From: Candidatus Nitrosopumilus salarius BD31
Lineage (GTDB): Archaea; Thermoproteota; Nitrososphaeria; Nitrososphaerales; Nitrosopumilaceae
Length of the DNA: 47,075 nt
Assembly: GCF_000242875.2 (NCBI RefSeq)
Contig: NZ_AEXL02000120.1
Coordinates: 1 to 47,075, forward strand
Direction: 5' to 3'
Shown here piece by piece: positions 1-8,427 of this stretch. Made by a program: the position numbers and the translations under genes. The notes under the pieces were generated by a model that saw only the letters and a list, made by a program, of their open reading frames with translations, was not told where the DNA came from and searched no databases. Position 1 is the first letter of the stretch; every line of letters begins with the position of its first letter.

Positions 1-59
1 GTAATAATTTTTTTAAAATAATTAACAAATGTAAGGAATAAAAAATAAAAAAAGAGATC

Positions 60-1349
60 TTATTGGAATGGATCAATGAATGGGCAGTTAACAACATGGT
101 CACTATCCATTGGACGAGCAATACCAATATCGATCAAGCCAGCGTCCTTGTATGCATTAATGTCACCAATGGTCTCTAGGAGTTGTGCATTGGCAGGATT
201 ATTCCATCCAATCATGAAAATTCTCCACATTGGGGAATAATTTGCATCGCCGGGAGCGCCTGTTGCAATTCCAGGTTGAAATCCTAATGGCCCAGTTCCC
301 GTCAAACCATTTTTGAATTGATACAAGTCTACTGCTGCTGAATTTGCAATCAATCTTGCAGATGTTGATGAACTAACAACCCCCATCATTTCAGCAGGGC
401 CACTTGGAGTAGCATCTGTTACAATGTAATAGATAGCTCTGCCATCAGGACCCCATCCACGGTGAGCTATGAAAGTCACATTCATCTCTTCTGTATCGAT
501 ATCAAGAACTTGGCCACCGCCATAAGGTGTAACATCAGTCAAAGTTTTGTCTTCCTTTACCATCATCTGACCTTCAGGCCAAACAATTTGAGGCATATTC
601 AAAACAACGTCAACTTTTGTCAATGTGATTTCATTATCCTCAGCTGCTTTCATAATCATTGCTTCTGAATCAAGGATTCGTGATTTTGTATCTTCATTCC
701 ATGTTACATGAACATGTGAGGTCAATGCGCTGTACTCATCTGTTTGTGCAGGAGTACTTGTAAAGACTTCACCTTGAAATCCATGTATGCCATCACCTTT
801 AATTCCGTTTGTAAACATGTATGTTTTTGAAAGTACTTCTTCAGGAGTGTTCTTTAACAAAGGAGCTAACTCTACTTGCCAACCTTGATTTTTGGTGATA
901 ACATCGGCATGAGTAGGATCACTAGAGTCAGTGATAATAAAGTACACATTTTCACCGTCATAGTATCCTTGATGCATTGGGATTGTTGCCGGAACATTTG
1001 TTCTTGATAATCTAAGTTCAGAGCCCATGTCTACTTCAGTTATTTCATCTTCATGAGGAATTACCATCATGGAATCATCTTTTTCCATCATCATGAAATC
1101 ATCTTTTTCAGATTCTTTAACCGGAGTTACAGGAATACCTTTTTGTTGTTCTGCTTCCCAAGCAGCTTTACCACCTGGAATATCAGAACATAATTGAAGT
1201 CCACAGATGTTTGTGCTGGAACCAAATTTTGAAGTATCAGTTCCTTGACTTTTGAGAGCCTCTGCATCTGTGAAATAATTGGTTGTCAGTCCTGCTGTAA
1301 ACAAGGGCAAAATTGCAAGAAATGCAATGTATCTTAGACTCTTGTTCAT
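60..1349 (-). CDS. Secreted protein with duplicated DUF7482-like domain and Met-rich segment
   Basis: Predicted exported protein of 429 residues. I start it at the ATG whose first base is 1349, because the following 20 residues form a signal peptide (basic MNKSLR, then a hydrophobic stretch); the frame is open further upstream but would overlap the SOD gene and hide the signal. A Cys pair (C49, C54) precedes a Met/Asp-rich patch at residues 85-96. The rest is an internal duplication: residues about 124-219 and 295-385 share an H-x-G-x(4-5)-DG-x(2)-(V/I)Y(F/Y)I(I/V)TD core, a (F/Q)-x-NG segment and a closing G/T-W. The fold resembles DUF7482 proteins of Thaumarchaeota; function is unknown. It lies 50 bases downstream of the SOD gene on the same strand, so co-transcription is possible. 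Confidence 0.85.
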   Translation of the reverse strand: MNKSLRYIAFLAILPLFTAGLTTNYFTDAEALKSQGTDTSKFGSSTNICGLQLCSDIPGGKAAWEAEQQKGIPVTPVKESEKDDFMMMEKDDSMMVIPHEDEITEVDMGSELRLSRTNVPATIPMHQGYYDGENVYFIITDSSDPTHADVITKNQGWQVELAPLLKNTPEEVLSKTYMFTNGIKGDGIHGFQGEVFTSTPAQTDEYSALTSHVHVTWNEDTKSRILDSEAMIMKAAEDNEITLTKVDVVLNMPQIVWPEGQMMVKEDKTLTDVTPYGGGQVLDIDTEEMNVTFIAHRGWGPDGRAIYYIVTDATPSGPAEMMGVVSSSTSARLIANSAAVDLYQFKNGLTGTGPLGFQPGIATGAPGDANYSPMWRIFMIGWNNPANAQLLETIGDINAYKDAGLIDIGIARPMDSDHVVNCPFIDPFQ

Positions 1350-1399
1350 GGAACAAGAATTGAATTTTTGTTTAAAAGAATTTGTCCAAATTATATCCA

Positions 1400-2023
1400 T
1401 TATTCGGCAAGTTCTGAAAATCGATTTTCCACATAATCCCAATTAACAACATTCCACCATGCATTCACATAATCCAGCCTTTTGTTTTGATATTTCAGAT
1501 AGTAAGCATGCTCCCATACATCCAAACCCAATAAGGGATATTTCTGAACAGTCCAAGGACTATCCTGATTTTCAGTAGTTATAATCTCAATTTTATGATA
1601 AGTTTGATTAAAAACCAACCAACACCAACCACTACCTTGAATTGTTATTGCTTTTTCAGAAAATACGTTTTTGAAATTCTCAAAACTATCAAAATAAACA
1701 TCAATTGCATCCTCTAATTTCCCCCCAGGAAGTTCATCACCATTAGGAATCATGGTTTCCCAAAACAACCTATGATTTTCAAAACCACCGCCAAAAAAGT
1801 TAATCGTGTTTCTATTAGATTCTGGAATAGAGTTTAGATCTGACAAGATAGATGAGATGTACTGAGGATGAGATGCACCCCCAATCTCCGCAAGAGATTT
1901 GTTTAATCCATCAACATACGCTTGATGATGTTTAAGATGATGGATTTGCATTGTCTGAGTATCTATGAACGGTTCTAGCTCATCATACCCATAAGGTAAT
2001 CTAGGTAGTTCGTATTTTACCAC
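1400..2023 (-). CDS. sod: Superoxide dismutase, Fe/Mn family
   Basis: Converts superoxide to oxygen and hydrogen peroxide in the cytoplasm (no signal peptide). The 207-residue protein has the family ligands: His28 in the MQIHHLKHHQAYV segment, the His of GGGFENHRLFW, and Asp and His of GLDVWEHAYY. The Gln in the TENQDSP segment is the position used by Mn enzymes, so Mn or mixed metal use is more likely than strict Fe. The start is taken as GTG at 2023 rather than the ATG at 2047: the protein then begins VKYELPRLPYGYDEL as in relatives, and a TATA element at 2045-2051 lies about 25 bases upstream, fitting a leaderless mRNA. Confidence 0.95.
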   Translation of the reverse strand: MVKYELPRLPYGYDELEPFIDTQTMQIHHLKHHQAYVDGLNKSLAEIGGASHPQYISSILSDLNSIPESNRNTINFFGGGFENHRLFWETMIPNGDELPGGKLEDAIDVYFDSFENFKNVFSEKAITIQGSGWCWLVFNQTYHKIEIITTENQDSPWTVQKYPLLGLDVWEHAYYLKYQNKRLDYVNAWWNVVNWDYVENRFSELAE

Positions 2024-2044
2024 AAACCAAATTATTGTAATCCA

Positions 2045-2051
2045 CATATAT
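2045..2051. promoter_or_regulatory. Near-palindromic TATA element between divergent genes
   Basis: The sequence CATATAT lies about 25 bases from the SOD GTG (minus strand) and about 27 bases from the ATG at 2075 (plus strand). Both distances match archaeal TATA-to-start spacing for leaderless genes, so one element may serve both directions. This is inferred from spacing only. Confidence 0.5.
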
Positions 2052-2074
2052 TCTTGGAGAACAATTAAGAAATC

Positions 2075-2689
2075 ATGAGGAAATTAGGAACAATTGATTT
2101 AGAAATTTTACAACTAGCAATTAAAGAAAACGGGACATTTAATGAAAGCAATTTAGAAAATTCAGAATTAAAAAGATTGGGAGTGGGAAAATTACTGGAT
2201 TCGCTTGCGTCACTAAAAGATAGGAATCTAATTTTGCTAAATAAGAATGGCTCATTTACAATAACTAAAATTGCTAAAGAAATCCTATGGAGCAATAACA
2301 TACCCACATGGGCAAAAATTCTACGTCTACTTCAGATAAAATCATGCAATATGGAGCAAATTCTAGATACTCTAAAAACACCCAAAGAAGAAGTAATAGA
2401 AAATATTGAGAAATTACGAAAAAACCAATTTGTACTAATGTCACCGCAGAGACAAGGGGGGAAGGTAGTCAAAGTGTACGAGATACTCCCAGAAGGAATT
2501 GAAGAAATAGACAAGACAGATTTGGAAGGATTTAATAAAATAAATTTTGAAGAATCAAAATCAAGAATAGAAATTTTAAGTCTGATTGATGAAATTGTTA
2601 AAGAAATCCAGGATTCTGAAATGAATCAAAGAAAGAAAGAAAATACATTAGAAAAATTATCTAAATTAAAGAAGGCGTTAGAGATTTAG
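2075..2689 (+). CDS. Winged-helix DNA-binding protein, putative regulator
   Basis: 204 residues, divergent from SOD. The protein seems to hold two helix-turn-helix/winged-helix units: residues about 1-70 (helices, then a short basic wing with NKNGSFTITKIAKEIL) and about 75-140 (ILRLLQIKSCNMEQILDTL, then a wing ending in KVYEILPEG). The C-terminal 50 residues are charged and helical, probably coiled coil for dimerisation. No enzymatic motif is visible. Its position back to back with the oxidative-stress gene invites the guess that it regulates it, but nothing in the sequence proves that. The ATG sits about 27 bases from a TATA element. Confidence 0.75.
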   Translation: MRKLGTIDLEILQLAIKENGTFNESNLENSELKRLGVGKLLDSLASLKDRNLILLNKNGSFTITKIAKEILWSNNIPTWAKILRLLQIKSCNMEQILDTLKTPKEEVIENIEKLRKNQFVLMSPQRQGGKVVKVYEILPEGIEEIDKTDLEGFNKINFEESKSRIEILSLIDEIVKEIQDSEMNQRKKENTLEKLSKLKKALEI

Positions 2690-2722
2690 TCTCATATACA
2701 CAAATAATAAATTAGTAGTTTT

Positions 2723-2854
2723 TTACAGATTTCCTTTTTTCTTGTTATCTTTCTCATTAAACACCAGATCAGAATCACCGTCCGTATTTTTCCATTTTAT
2801 ATAATCTTCTTTTTGTTTAATCAGTTTTTCACGATATTTTTCAATTTCTTTCAA
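2723..2854 (-). CDS. Small charged ORF or gene remnant (43 aa, TTG start)
   Basis: An open frame coding for 43 strongly charged residues beginning LKEIEKYREKLIKQ and ending KDNKKKGNL. The only start is a TTG directly after an in-frame TAA. An A/T-rich TATA-like element at 2871-2880 is about 22 bases upstream, so it could be a real leaderless micro-gene, but it could equally be the tail of a decayed gene. No family recognised. Confidence 0.35.
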   Translation of the reverse strand: MKEIEKYREKLIKQKEDYIKWKNTDGDSDLVFNEKDNKKKGNL

Positions 2855-2897
2855 TTAGAAATTTTATGTAGAATAATAAACTTAAGTGTAATGGAGG

Positions 2898-3005
2898 TTA
2901 ACTGGCAAAGTCATCAATATCAACATAATCATTTTCAATACCCAAGTGATTCAGAATTGCATCTCCAGACATGATAATTCCACTCAAATTCTTAGCAAAT
3001 CTATA
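2898..3005 (-). pseudogene. Probable C-terminal remnant of a lost gene
   Basis: The minus strand is open from just after an in-frame TAA and encodes RFAKNLSGIIMSGDAILNHL followed by an acidic end (GIENDY, VDIDDFAS) and a TAA at 2898-2900. It reads like the natural C-terminus of a protein, but the only starts are an internal TTG (2987) and ATG (2972) giving fewer than 30 residues. I read it as a remnant; a 24-residue micro-protein is the alternative. The rest of the 2690-3075 gap shows nothing I can name. Confidence 0.3.
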
Positions 3006-3075
3006 TGTATGTTAGATTATTATAGTATAAGTTAGGATGTTCATATAATAATAAAATTAGATGTTTGGGTCAGAC

Positions 3076-3354
3076 TTAAGGCATTAGTTCTACAGGAGGG
3101 TTCAATCTTTGTTCTTCTTTAACACGGTCAAAACATTCTTCCATTTTGTCTAATTGACCCACATATTTTTCCCGACATTCCTGCTCAAGATATGTTTTTT
3201 GTAATTTTTGCCATATAATCTCATCACGAGGTAGTAATTTCTCATCAGAGTCATTAAGATTCTGTTTCTGAGTTAATGGAAATACAAGAGTCAAAAAAAA
3301 GATAGTGATTATTATTGGAATTACAATTGCAGCAAGAATTACAGGTTTCAACAA
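3076..3354 (-). CDS. Small membrane-anchored hypothetical protein
   Basis: 92 residues. One N-terminal membrane segment (about residues 4-27, all hydrophobic) is followed by a charged helical domain of about 60 residues carrying two Cys (in EQECRE and MEECFDR), which could form a disulfide outside the cell. The start is TTG, directly after an in-frame TGA; a second TTG follows it. No family recognised. It lies 44 bases downstream of the SNF2 helicase on the same strand. Confidence 0.65.
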   Translation of the reverse strand: MLKPVILAAIVIPIIITIFFLTLVFPLTQKQNLNDSDEKLLPRDEIIWQKLQKTYLEQECREKYVGQLDKMEECFDRVKEEQRLNPPVELMP

Positions 3355-3398
3355 TCACATAGAAATGGTATGGACTTAAGCGTATTGATGGAATTTAT

Positions 3399-5123
3399 TT
3401 ATTTTGCTCTAATCTTATCTTGTATTTGAGCCAAAATTAATTCTGCTTTGTCCTTATTTTCGTAATTTTCTGTTGATTCATCCATGATTGCGTCAATTTC
3501 ATAGCTCTTATCTACCAAAATATTTGCAACATGATCATCAAGAGTTCCACTTCCAATTAAATAATAAGCAAAGACGGTATTTTTCTGACCTATTCTATGA
3601 AGTCGGTCTTCAGCTTGTCTATGAATAGCAGGACTCCAATCAAGTTCTGCAAAGATAACGTATTTTGCTCGAGTTAAATTGATTCCGACATTTCCAGCAC
3701 GTATACCTGCAATCATTAATTTGGATTCGCCTTTTTGAAATTTATCTATTTGATCTTGCCTAAGAGTGTCAGATTGTCCACCAATAATAGTAACGGGTGA
3801 AAATTCTTGGAGGCTTTCATTTAGCAACTTATGAATAATTTTGTGATGACAAAATACCACCACACTTTCTTCAATCTCCATGATGTTTTTTACAAAATTA
3901 ATCACGTGAGGAAGTTTTGCAAGTCCAGCAATCTGTCTTTCACTCTGAATAGCCCTATTATATGATGCAGATTTGGAGAATTCTGTGTCTGCACCTTTTT
4001 GTTCTTCTTCTAGTTTTTTCCAAATTTTATTTAATTCCTCAATATAGAAATCAGTGTCCGCGGCAATTACTTCCTTATATCGAACTTTGTCTTTTAATTC
4101 CTTCAGTACATCAGATTTTTTTCTTCTAAGCATAACATGTTTTTGCAATTCATTTCTAAGGGAAGCTCGCTTGTTTTCCAAAACAATTGCTTTTCCTTTT
4201 TCATTCACATAACAAAAATACTCACAGAATTCTTTAAAACTTCCGAGTAATCCGGGTTTTAAAATGTCAATAATTGGCCAAATTTCTGAACCTCGATTAT
4301 AGATTGGGGTACCAGAAAGACCAATCCTATAGGAAATAGAAGATAGTGCAGCTAATTTTTTCACAGATTTGTATTTCTGAGTAGTTTTTGATCTAAGATT
4401 ATGAACCTCATCGCACACAATTGTCTTAATTCCAAGTTTTGCCAAATCATTGTATCGTTTGAAAAGTAATTCATAATTGATAATGTAGATATCAGTTTTT
4501 GGAAGTTCCTGAGATTTTCCAGTTCTAATAATAGTGACGCTTGGAGATTCAGTTTCAATTATTCTTCCATTTCTACTTTTTTTCTTCAAAAATTTTTCAA
4601 TCTCGCGTTCCCAGTTATTTAGAGTAACAAGCGGTGCAATTACAAGTACAGGGAATGTTTGTTTTTCTGTGGAAACATATGATAGTGTTTGGACTGTTTT
4701 TCCAAGACCCATTTCATCAGCCAACAGTGCGTTTCCAGAAGATTTTAGCAAAAAGTCAAGACCTTCTTTTTGAAAATTCAACAGTTTTCCTCTAAATTGT
4801 TCACCTGTTTTTGCACGTTTTAGTTTGTGTTTAACTGGAGGTAAGGTAGGTTTTGGAGCATATGTTTTTACAATTTTTCTTTGCCATATTGATTTAGATA
4901 AAATTTCAAGGGGATACCTATCCATGATAAGTTTAAGCTGTTTTACACTTTCAGTACTGTCTGGAATGATCACTTCATTTACATTTTCACCATACCAAGC
5001 TTCAGGAACGAGTCTTGAAATCATTCCAACCGCACGATCTCCTGTAACCTTCCAGCTCCAGATTTTGGAATATTTGTCTAGAACATATTCCAGCGTACCA
5101 ATGTTTTCCATGGATGTTTCCAT
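3399..5123 (-). CDS. SNF2/SWI2-family ATP-dependent helicase/translocase
   Basis: 574-residue DNA translocase of helicase superfamily 2. Residues about 1-110 are a private N-terminal domain. Motif I (ADEMGLGKT) is at about 135-143, motif II is DEVH at about 236-240 (DEAH variant), motif III is GLSGTPIYN, and the C-terminal lobe has the SNF2 signature QAEDRLHRIGQ (motif VI). All motifs for ATP hydrolysis are present, so the enzyme should be active. Small SNF2 proteins of this type remodel protein-DNA or stalled-fork structures; the exact role here is unknown. It looks monocistronic with its own promoter (TATA-like bases near 5146-5155, about 27 from the ATG). Confidence 0.93.
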   Translation of the reverse strand: METSMENIGTLEYVLDKYSKIWSWKVTGDRAVGMISRLVPEAWYGENVNEVIIPDSTESVKQLKLIMDRYPLEILSKSIWQRKIVKTYAPKPTLPPVKHKLKRAKTGEQFRGKLLNFQKEGLDFLLKSSGNALLADEMGLGKTVQTLSYVSTEKQTFPVLVIAPLVTLNNWEREIEKFLKKKSRNGRIIETESPSVTIIRTGKSQELPKTDIYIINYELLFKRYNDLAKLGIKTIVCDEVHNLRSKTTQKYKSVKKLAALSSISYRIGLSGTPIYNRGSEIWPIIDILKPGLLGSFKEFCEYFCYVNEKGKAIVLENKRASLRNELQKHVMLRRKKSDVLKELKDKVRYKEVIAADTDFYIEELNKIWKKLEEEQKGADTEFSKSASYNRAIQSERQIAGLAKLPHVINFVKNIMEIEESVVVFCHHKIIHKLLNESLQEFSPVTIIGGQSDTLRQDQIDKFQKGESKLMIAGIRAGNVGINLTRAKYVIFAELDWSPAIHRQAEDRLHRIGQKNTVFAYYLIGSGTLDDHVANILVDKSYEIDAIMDESTENYENKDKAELILAQIQDKIRAK

Positions 5124-5564
5124 AATTTGTCGATGGAAAGTTTTTTTGCCTTATGAATCTTGATATTCTTATCGATCATGTAAGAATAGAGTAAAAAAGT
5201 ACAAGAGTTAAAATAGGATGAGTGTTTTTATTTAAGGCAAAAGTTTAAAGATCATATACGCACAAATTAACAAAGATATGCTCAAACAAAAATCCCGTTA
5301 TAGACCAACTGAAAAAACAAATAAGATTAAGATCGTTTTAATGTTCATAAAATTTTGGGAGAATTTATTGAGTTAAACAAAACGACATTTAAAATAAAAA
5401 ATTGAGATCATAATATGAAAAACAATCAATAAGAAATAAACAATCGACAGAGAAAACGAATTTCAGATTACGACAAATTAGAACAAAGTATAAATTGATT
5501 TAAACGAGATTTTCGATTTTGTATCAGAACATATGTTTAAAATTCATTATAATTCAGAGAAGTT
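5124..5564. other. A/T-rich intergenic region between divergent genes
   Basis: 441 bases between the SNF2 and PAC2 genes. It contains the promoters of both. The only open frame of note is 32 codons (5278-5376, plus), basic and without any family look; I do not call it a gene. No stable hairpin or repeat was seen. Confidence 0.5.
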
Positions 5565-6245
5565 ATGGAGTTTATTCAATACTCAGAACCAAACGTGGTA
5601 AAACCAATAATAATTGCAGCAATGCAAGATATGGGGAATGTTGGGAGCATAGTAATAAATTTCATTAATGATGCATTAAAAACAAAAAAATTCAGAATTG
5701 CAAAAACACTATTTCCAACATATGTGATAGACAAGGGAGGATACATTGAACTTCCAGATGAGAGTTGGGAGTATAGATACACAGATGATTTGATAGTTTT
5801 TGGCGGTGGAAAAGGTCAACCGCAGAGTAATTCGGAATTAAACGCCTTATGTCAAGATGTAATAGATGTGTCAAAGAAATATTCTGCCAAATTTATCTAC
5901 ACGTTAGGAGGATTTCATACAAATAGAATATTTGAGAAAAATCCTAAAACATACATTACCACCACATCACAAGAATTAACAAAACAAGTGGGAGGGTTGG
6001 GCATAGATACAACGCCGCAAAAATCAATAATCACAGGATTTAATGGGTTAATTCTAGGATTTGCAAAGAAAAATAACATTCAAGGAATTGGAATGTATGG
6101 AGAACTAAACGAACCTGAAATTCCACAATATAGAGCTGCAATAAGCATAATCAAAATAATTGAAAAATTAACTTATAGAAAATTAGGAGATACTACTCAA
6201 TTAGAAATAATGGCTCAAGAAATTGAGCAAAAATTCAAGAATTAA
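5565..6245 (+). CDS. PAC2-family protein (proteasome assembly chaperone-like)
   Basis: 226 residues, the usual size of archaeal PAC2 (COG2047-type) proteins. Typical features are the N-terminal IIAAMQDMGNVGSIVINFI segment, GGYIELP, the glycine-rich VFGGGKGQPQ loop, IYTLGGFHTNR and IGMYGEL. The family is related to proteasome assembly chaperone 2; some archaeal members bind the 20S proteasome, others have no known role. A proteasome beta gene is in this window but 25 kb away. Monocistronic; it converges with the small Cys protein behind it, with 2 bases between the stops. Confidence 0.88.
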   Translation: MEFIQYSEPNVVKPIIIAAMQDMGNVGSIVINFINDALKTKKFRIAKTLFPTYVIDKGGYIELPDESWEYRYTDDLIVFGGGKGQPQSNSELNALCQDVIDVSKKYSAKFIYTLGGFHTNRIFEKNPKTYITTTSQELTKQVGGLGIDTTPQKSIITGFNGLILGFAKKNNIQGIGMYGELNEPEIPQYRAAISIIKIIEKLTYRKLGDTTQLEIMAQEIEQKFKN

Positions 6246-6247
6246 AA

Positions 6248-6382
6248 TCAATGAGCATTCCCAACTTTGTGAGGCTCTGTGTTTTCATCGTGACAATCAC
6301 AGCTACAAAGATGAGTCTTATGATTATTCATGCAATCAATACACTCAAAATGTTTTCTACTCTCACAAGATGCACAAATCAT
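6248..6382 (-). CDS. Small Cys/His-rich protein (44 aa), putative zinc binding
   Basis: The ATG at 6382 gives a compact 44-residue protein with C-x2-C (residues 3-6), then C-x2-C in HFECIDC, and C-x-C-x-C-H near the end (HLCSCDCHDEN). Eight metal-ligand type residues in 35 positions suggest one or two zinc sites. A longer frame upstream to 6463 would overlap the preceding gene, so I prefer the short start. The pattern resembles the 34-residue ORF at 37280-37384, hinting at a family of micro zinc proteins. Confidence 0.6.
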   Translation of the reverse strand: MICASCESRKHFECIDCMNNHKTHLCSCDCHDENTEPHKVGNAH

Positions 6383-6437
6383 ACTATATCCTGTATACCA
6401 TAGATGAATTTGAATTTTTTCTATTTTAATAAGAAAT

Positions 6438-7097
6438 TCAGTATTGTACTTCACTTCGCCCAAGAAGATCGTCAGTCAATTCAACATATCCTTGAGGATC
6501 AAGTTCCTTTGCAAATCCTTTGTCAATATTTATCAGATAGATGGAATGGAGATGTGCATTTAGGATATCATCATATTGGACCGCTGGATTTTTGTAATAA
6601 CGATCACATAGGTCTTTAATTTTTTGGACTTCATCTCTATTGCGAGCAGCTGGAGGCAACAAAAAAATTTTAGAGAAAGGTAAAATCCCAACAACAGGTG
6701 TCGCCAAGGAGAATTTTGAACAATATTGACTGTATCTAGCAATTTTACTCATAATTCTAGCAGCAAAATAATCTACTGTATCCATAGCATGTTCTGGTGG
6801 TGTAAAACCAGTTTCAATTTCAATGATAGTATTACCTCCACCTTTTTTTGCATAAATATCACAAACTAAAATATCCGACACATCTTTTTCAACTTCTACG
6901 GAATAACCTCTAGAAATCAAAGTATTTGCACATATTAACTCTAAAATGGAATGATTAATCTTTACAAGGTTTTTTTTATACATTTCAATTAATTGTTGTC
7001 TCACATGGTTAAGTTTCGGAATATCATTTTCTTTGAGATTTGTTGAGAGTTTTTTGGTCATCTCGTTTACATCGTTACTGAATTTTTCTAAATCCAT
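6438..7097 (-). CDS. Conserved archaeal protein with possible PD-(D/E)XK-like nuclease fold
   Basis: 219 residues. Residues 1-65 are helical and charged; then ISRGYSVEVEK leads to the core VCDIYAKKGGGNTIIEIETG. That order (Asp, then beta strand ending E-x-E) is like the PD-(D/E)XK nuclease core with E-I-E in place of E-x-K. A Pro-rich loop (FLLPPAARNRDE) follows. No further motif is recognised and the function is unknown; the nuclease reading is an inference from a short pattern. The stop is 55 bases from the start of the small Cys protein downstream. Confidence 0.6.
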   Translation of the reverse strand: MDLEKFSNDVNEMTKKLSTNLKENDIPKLNHVRQQLIEMYKKNLVKINHSILELICANTLISRGYSVEVEKDVSDILVCDIYAKKGGGNTIIEIETGFTPPEHAMDTVDYFAARIMSKIARYSQYCSKFSLATPVVGILPFSKIFLLPPAARNRDEVQKIKDLCDRYYKNPAVQYDDILNAHLHSIYLINIDKGFAKELDPQGYVELTDDLLGRSEVQY

Positions 7098-7246
7098 GAT
7101 TCACGATAGAATAATTTTGCTAGTTTAAGAAGTAATAGGATTCCAAATTTGACAGTCTAACCCTGTAAAATTATCAAAGTTACTCAACTAAAATTGAAAA
7201 ATAGCGAATTTTTATTCATACTTTGGCTTAACTGTAAAAATCATGA

Positions 7247-8149
7247 TTGAGTCATGTGTACAAAGATAGGACAATAATCATAGGATTATTCACGTTTTTG
7301 ATGCTATTTTCATTTGTTCAAACTTCTGAAGCCACACTATGGGATTTCATCATAGACTTGGATATGCAAAAAGGGTCAATCTATCCTGGAGAATCAGTGA
7401 TAGTTACAGGTAAAGTGGTTGATCAGGCATACAAAACACATAGAGGGGTAGAAGTTTTCATAAGAATAGGATCTGAAACAACTAAAGCTTTTACAGATCC
7501 AGACGGGATTTTTAGAGGAGAAATCAAAGATTTTGAAGGAGTGCCTGGAACATATACCGTTAACGTTGTAGCATCATGGTATGGAATGACTGGAATGCAA
7601 AATGCAGAAATTCAGGTAAAGGGAGAACCATCGCCCATTACAGCATTACAGAAAAAACTTGCCACAGATGAGGCCATAAAATATCTCAGTTCTAACGAGA
7701 GTGACTTTGAGAAAAATCCGATAGGACAAACATTGTTCAAATATTATCATGGACTGCTCAATGAATTACTGATTGAACAAAGAGATGCAGGGAAACCATC
7801 AGCAGACCAAATTTTCTTAGAACAACAAAGATTAATTTCTGAAAATCTAAGAAATCAAGCAATTGATGAATTTGGTCCTGGCGCAGGAGTCTTTGATGGA
7901 TACAAGTATAACGATTACATAAACAATCTTAATCCAGAAATCAAAGACTTAGTTCAAGATCAGTTAAACTACACAAAAAATGCATTCGAGGAAGCACAAA
8001 ATATCAGAGATGAAATTATTGCAAATGGTGGAACTTATGAGGAAGCAAGAAAAGCATATTTGGATAGAATTTCAATGCCAAAAGAATTACTTGAAAAATT
8101 CAACGAAGAGCAATTAGAACGGATGAAAGAAAATACAAAAAATCAATGA
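7247..8149 (+). CDS. Secreted protein with Ig-like N-terminal domain
   Basis: 300 residues. A signal peptide (about residues 9-29, IIIGLFTFLMLFSFVQTSEA) is followed by a beta-sandwich-like segment (about 35-125) of the kind found in surface proteins: SIYPGESVIVTGKVVD, FTDPDGIFRGEI and PGTYTVNVVASW. The remaining 170 residues are helical and charged, probably coiled coil. Start codon is TTG at 7247; an in-frame GTG at 7256 is an alternative. Role unknown, likely at the cell surface. Confidence 0.8.
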   Translation: MSHVYKDRTIIIGLFTFLMLFSFVQTSEATLWDFIIDLDMQKGSIYPGESVIVTGKVVDQAYKTHRGVEVFIRIGSETTKAFTDPDGIFRGEIKDFEGVPGTYTVNVVASWYGMTGMQNAEIQVKGEPSPITALQKKLATDEAIKYLSSNESDFEKNPIGQTLFKYYHGLLNELLIEQRDAGKPSADQIFLEQQRLISENLRNQAIDEFGPGAGVFDGYKYNDYINNLNPEIKDLVQDQLNYTKNAFEEAQNIRDEIIANGGTYEEARKAYLDRISMPKELLEKFNEEQLERMKENTKNQ

Positions 8150-8174
8150 ACGATTGATAAATTCTACGCGGGGC

Positions 8175-8180
8175 TTATAT
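8175..8180 (+). promoter_or_regulatory. TATA box of the 8204 micro-gene
   Basis: TTATAT centred 26 bases before the ATG at 8204. This matches the leaderless promoter layout and supports the reality of the short gene behind it. Confidence 0.55.
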
Positions 8181-8203
8181 TCAAAATTAGATAAAAGTAA
8201 TGT

Positions 8204-8371
8204 ATGAAAATAGATATTCCATTGCGATGTCCATCTTGTGGAGGAAAAATGTATTCCATATGTTATGAGTCAGCATTCACCATACTTAAGAAAAGAAGCT
8301 GGCAAGTGTGTAAAGAATGTAATTTCGAAAGAAATTCTGAAGATTTTAAAAAATCTATTTGCTGTACTTGA
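8204..8371 (+). CDS. Small zinc-ribbon protein (55 aa)
   Basis: A 55-residue ORF too short for most gene finders. It has two metal knuckles: C-x2-C-GG (RCPSCGGKM, residues 9-15) and C-x2-C (QVCKECNF, residues 36-39), 23 residues apart, the layout of a zinc ribbon. Two further Cys end the protein (SICCT). A good TATA box lies 26 bases before the ATG. It is monocistronic; the function is unknown, perhaps nucleic-acid or protein binding. Confidence 0.72.
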   Translation: MKIDIPLRCPSCGGKMYSICYESAFTILKKRSWQVCKECNFERNSEDFKKSICCT

Positions 8372-8427
8372 CAGCATTTTTAATTTTTCTAAACAATTTT
8401 TAACCCAAATTTGACAAAAAATGTAAG

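Noticed and set aside
1350-1442. N-terminal extension of the secreted protein to an ATG at 1442
   Set aside because: It would overlap SOD and bury the signal peptide; the ATG at 1349 is better.
5278-5376. 32-codon plus-strand frame between SNF2 and PAC2
   Set aside because: Basic, no family look, promoter unclear; chance in A/T-rich DNA is likely.
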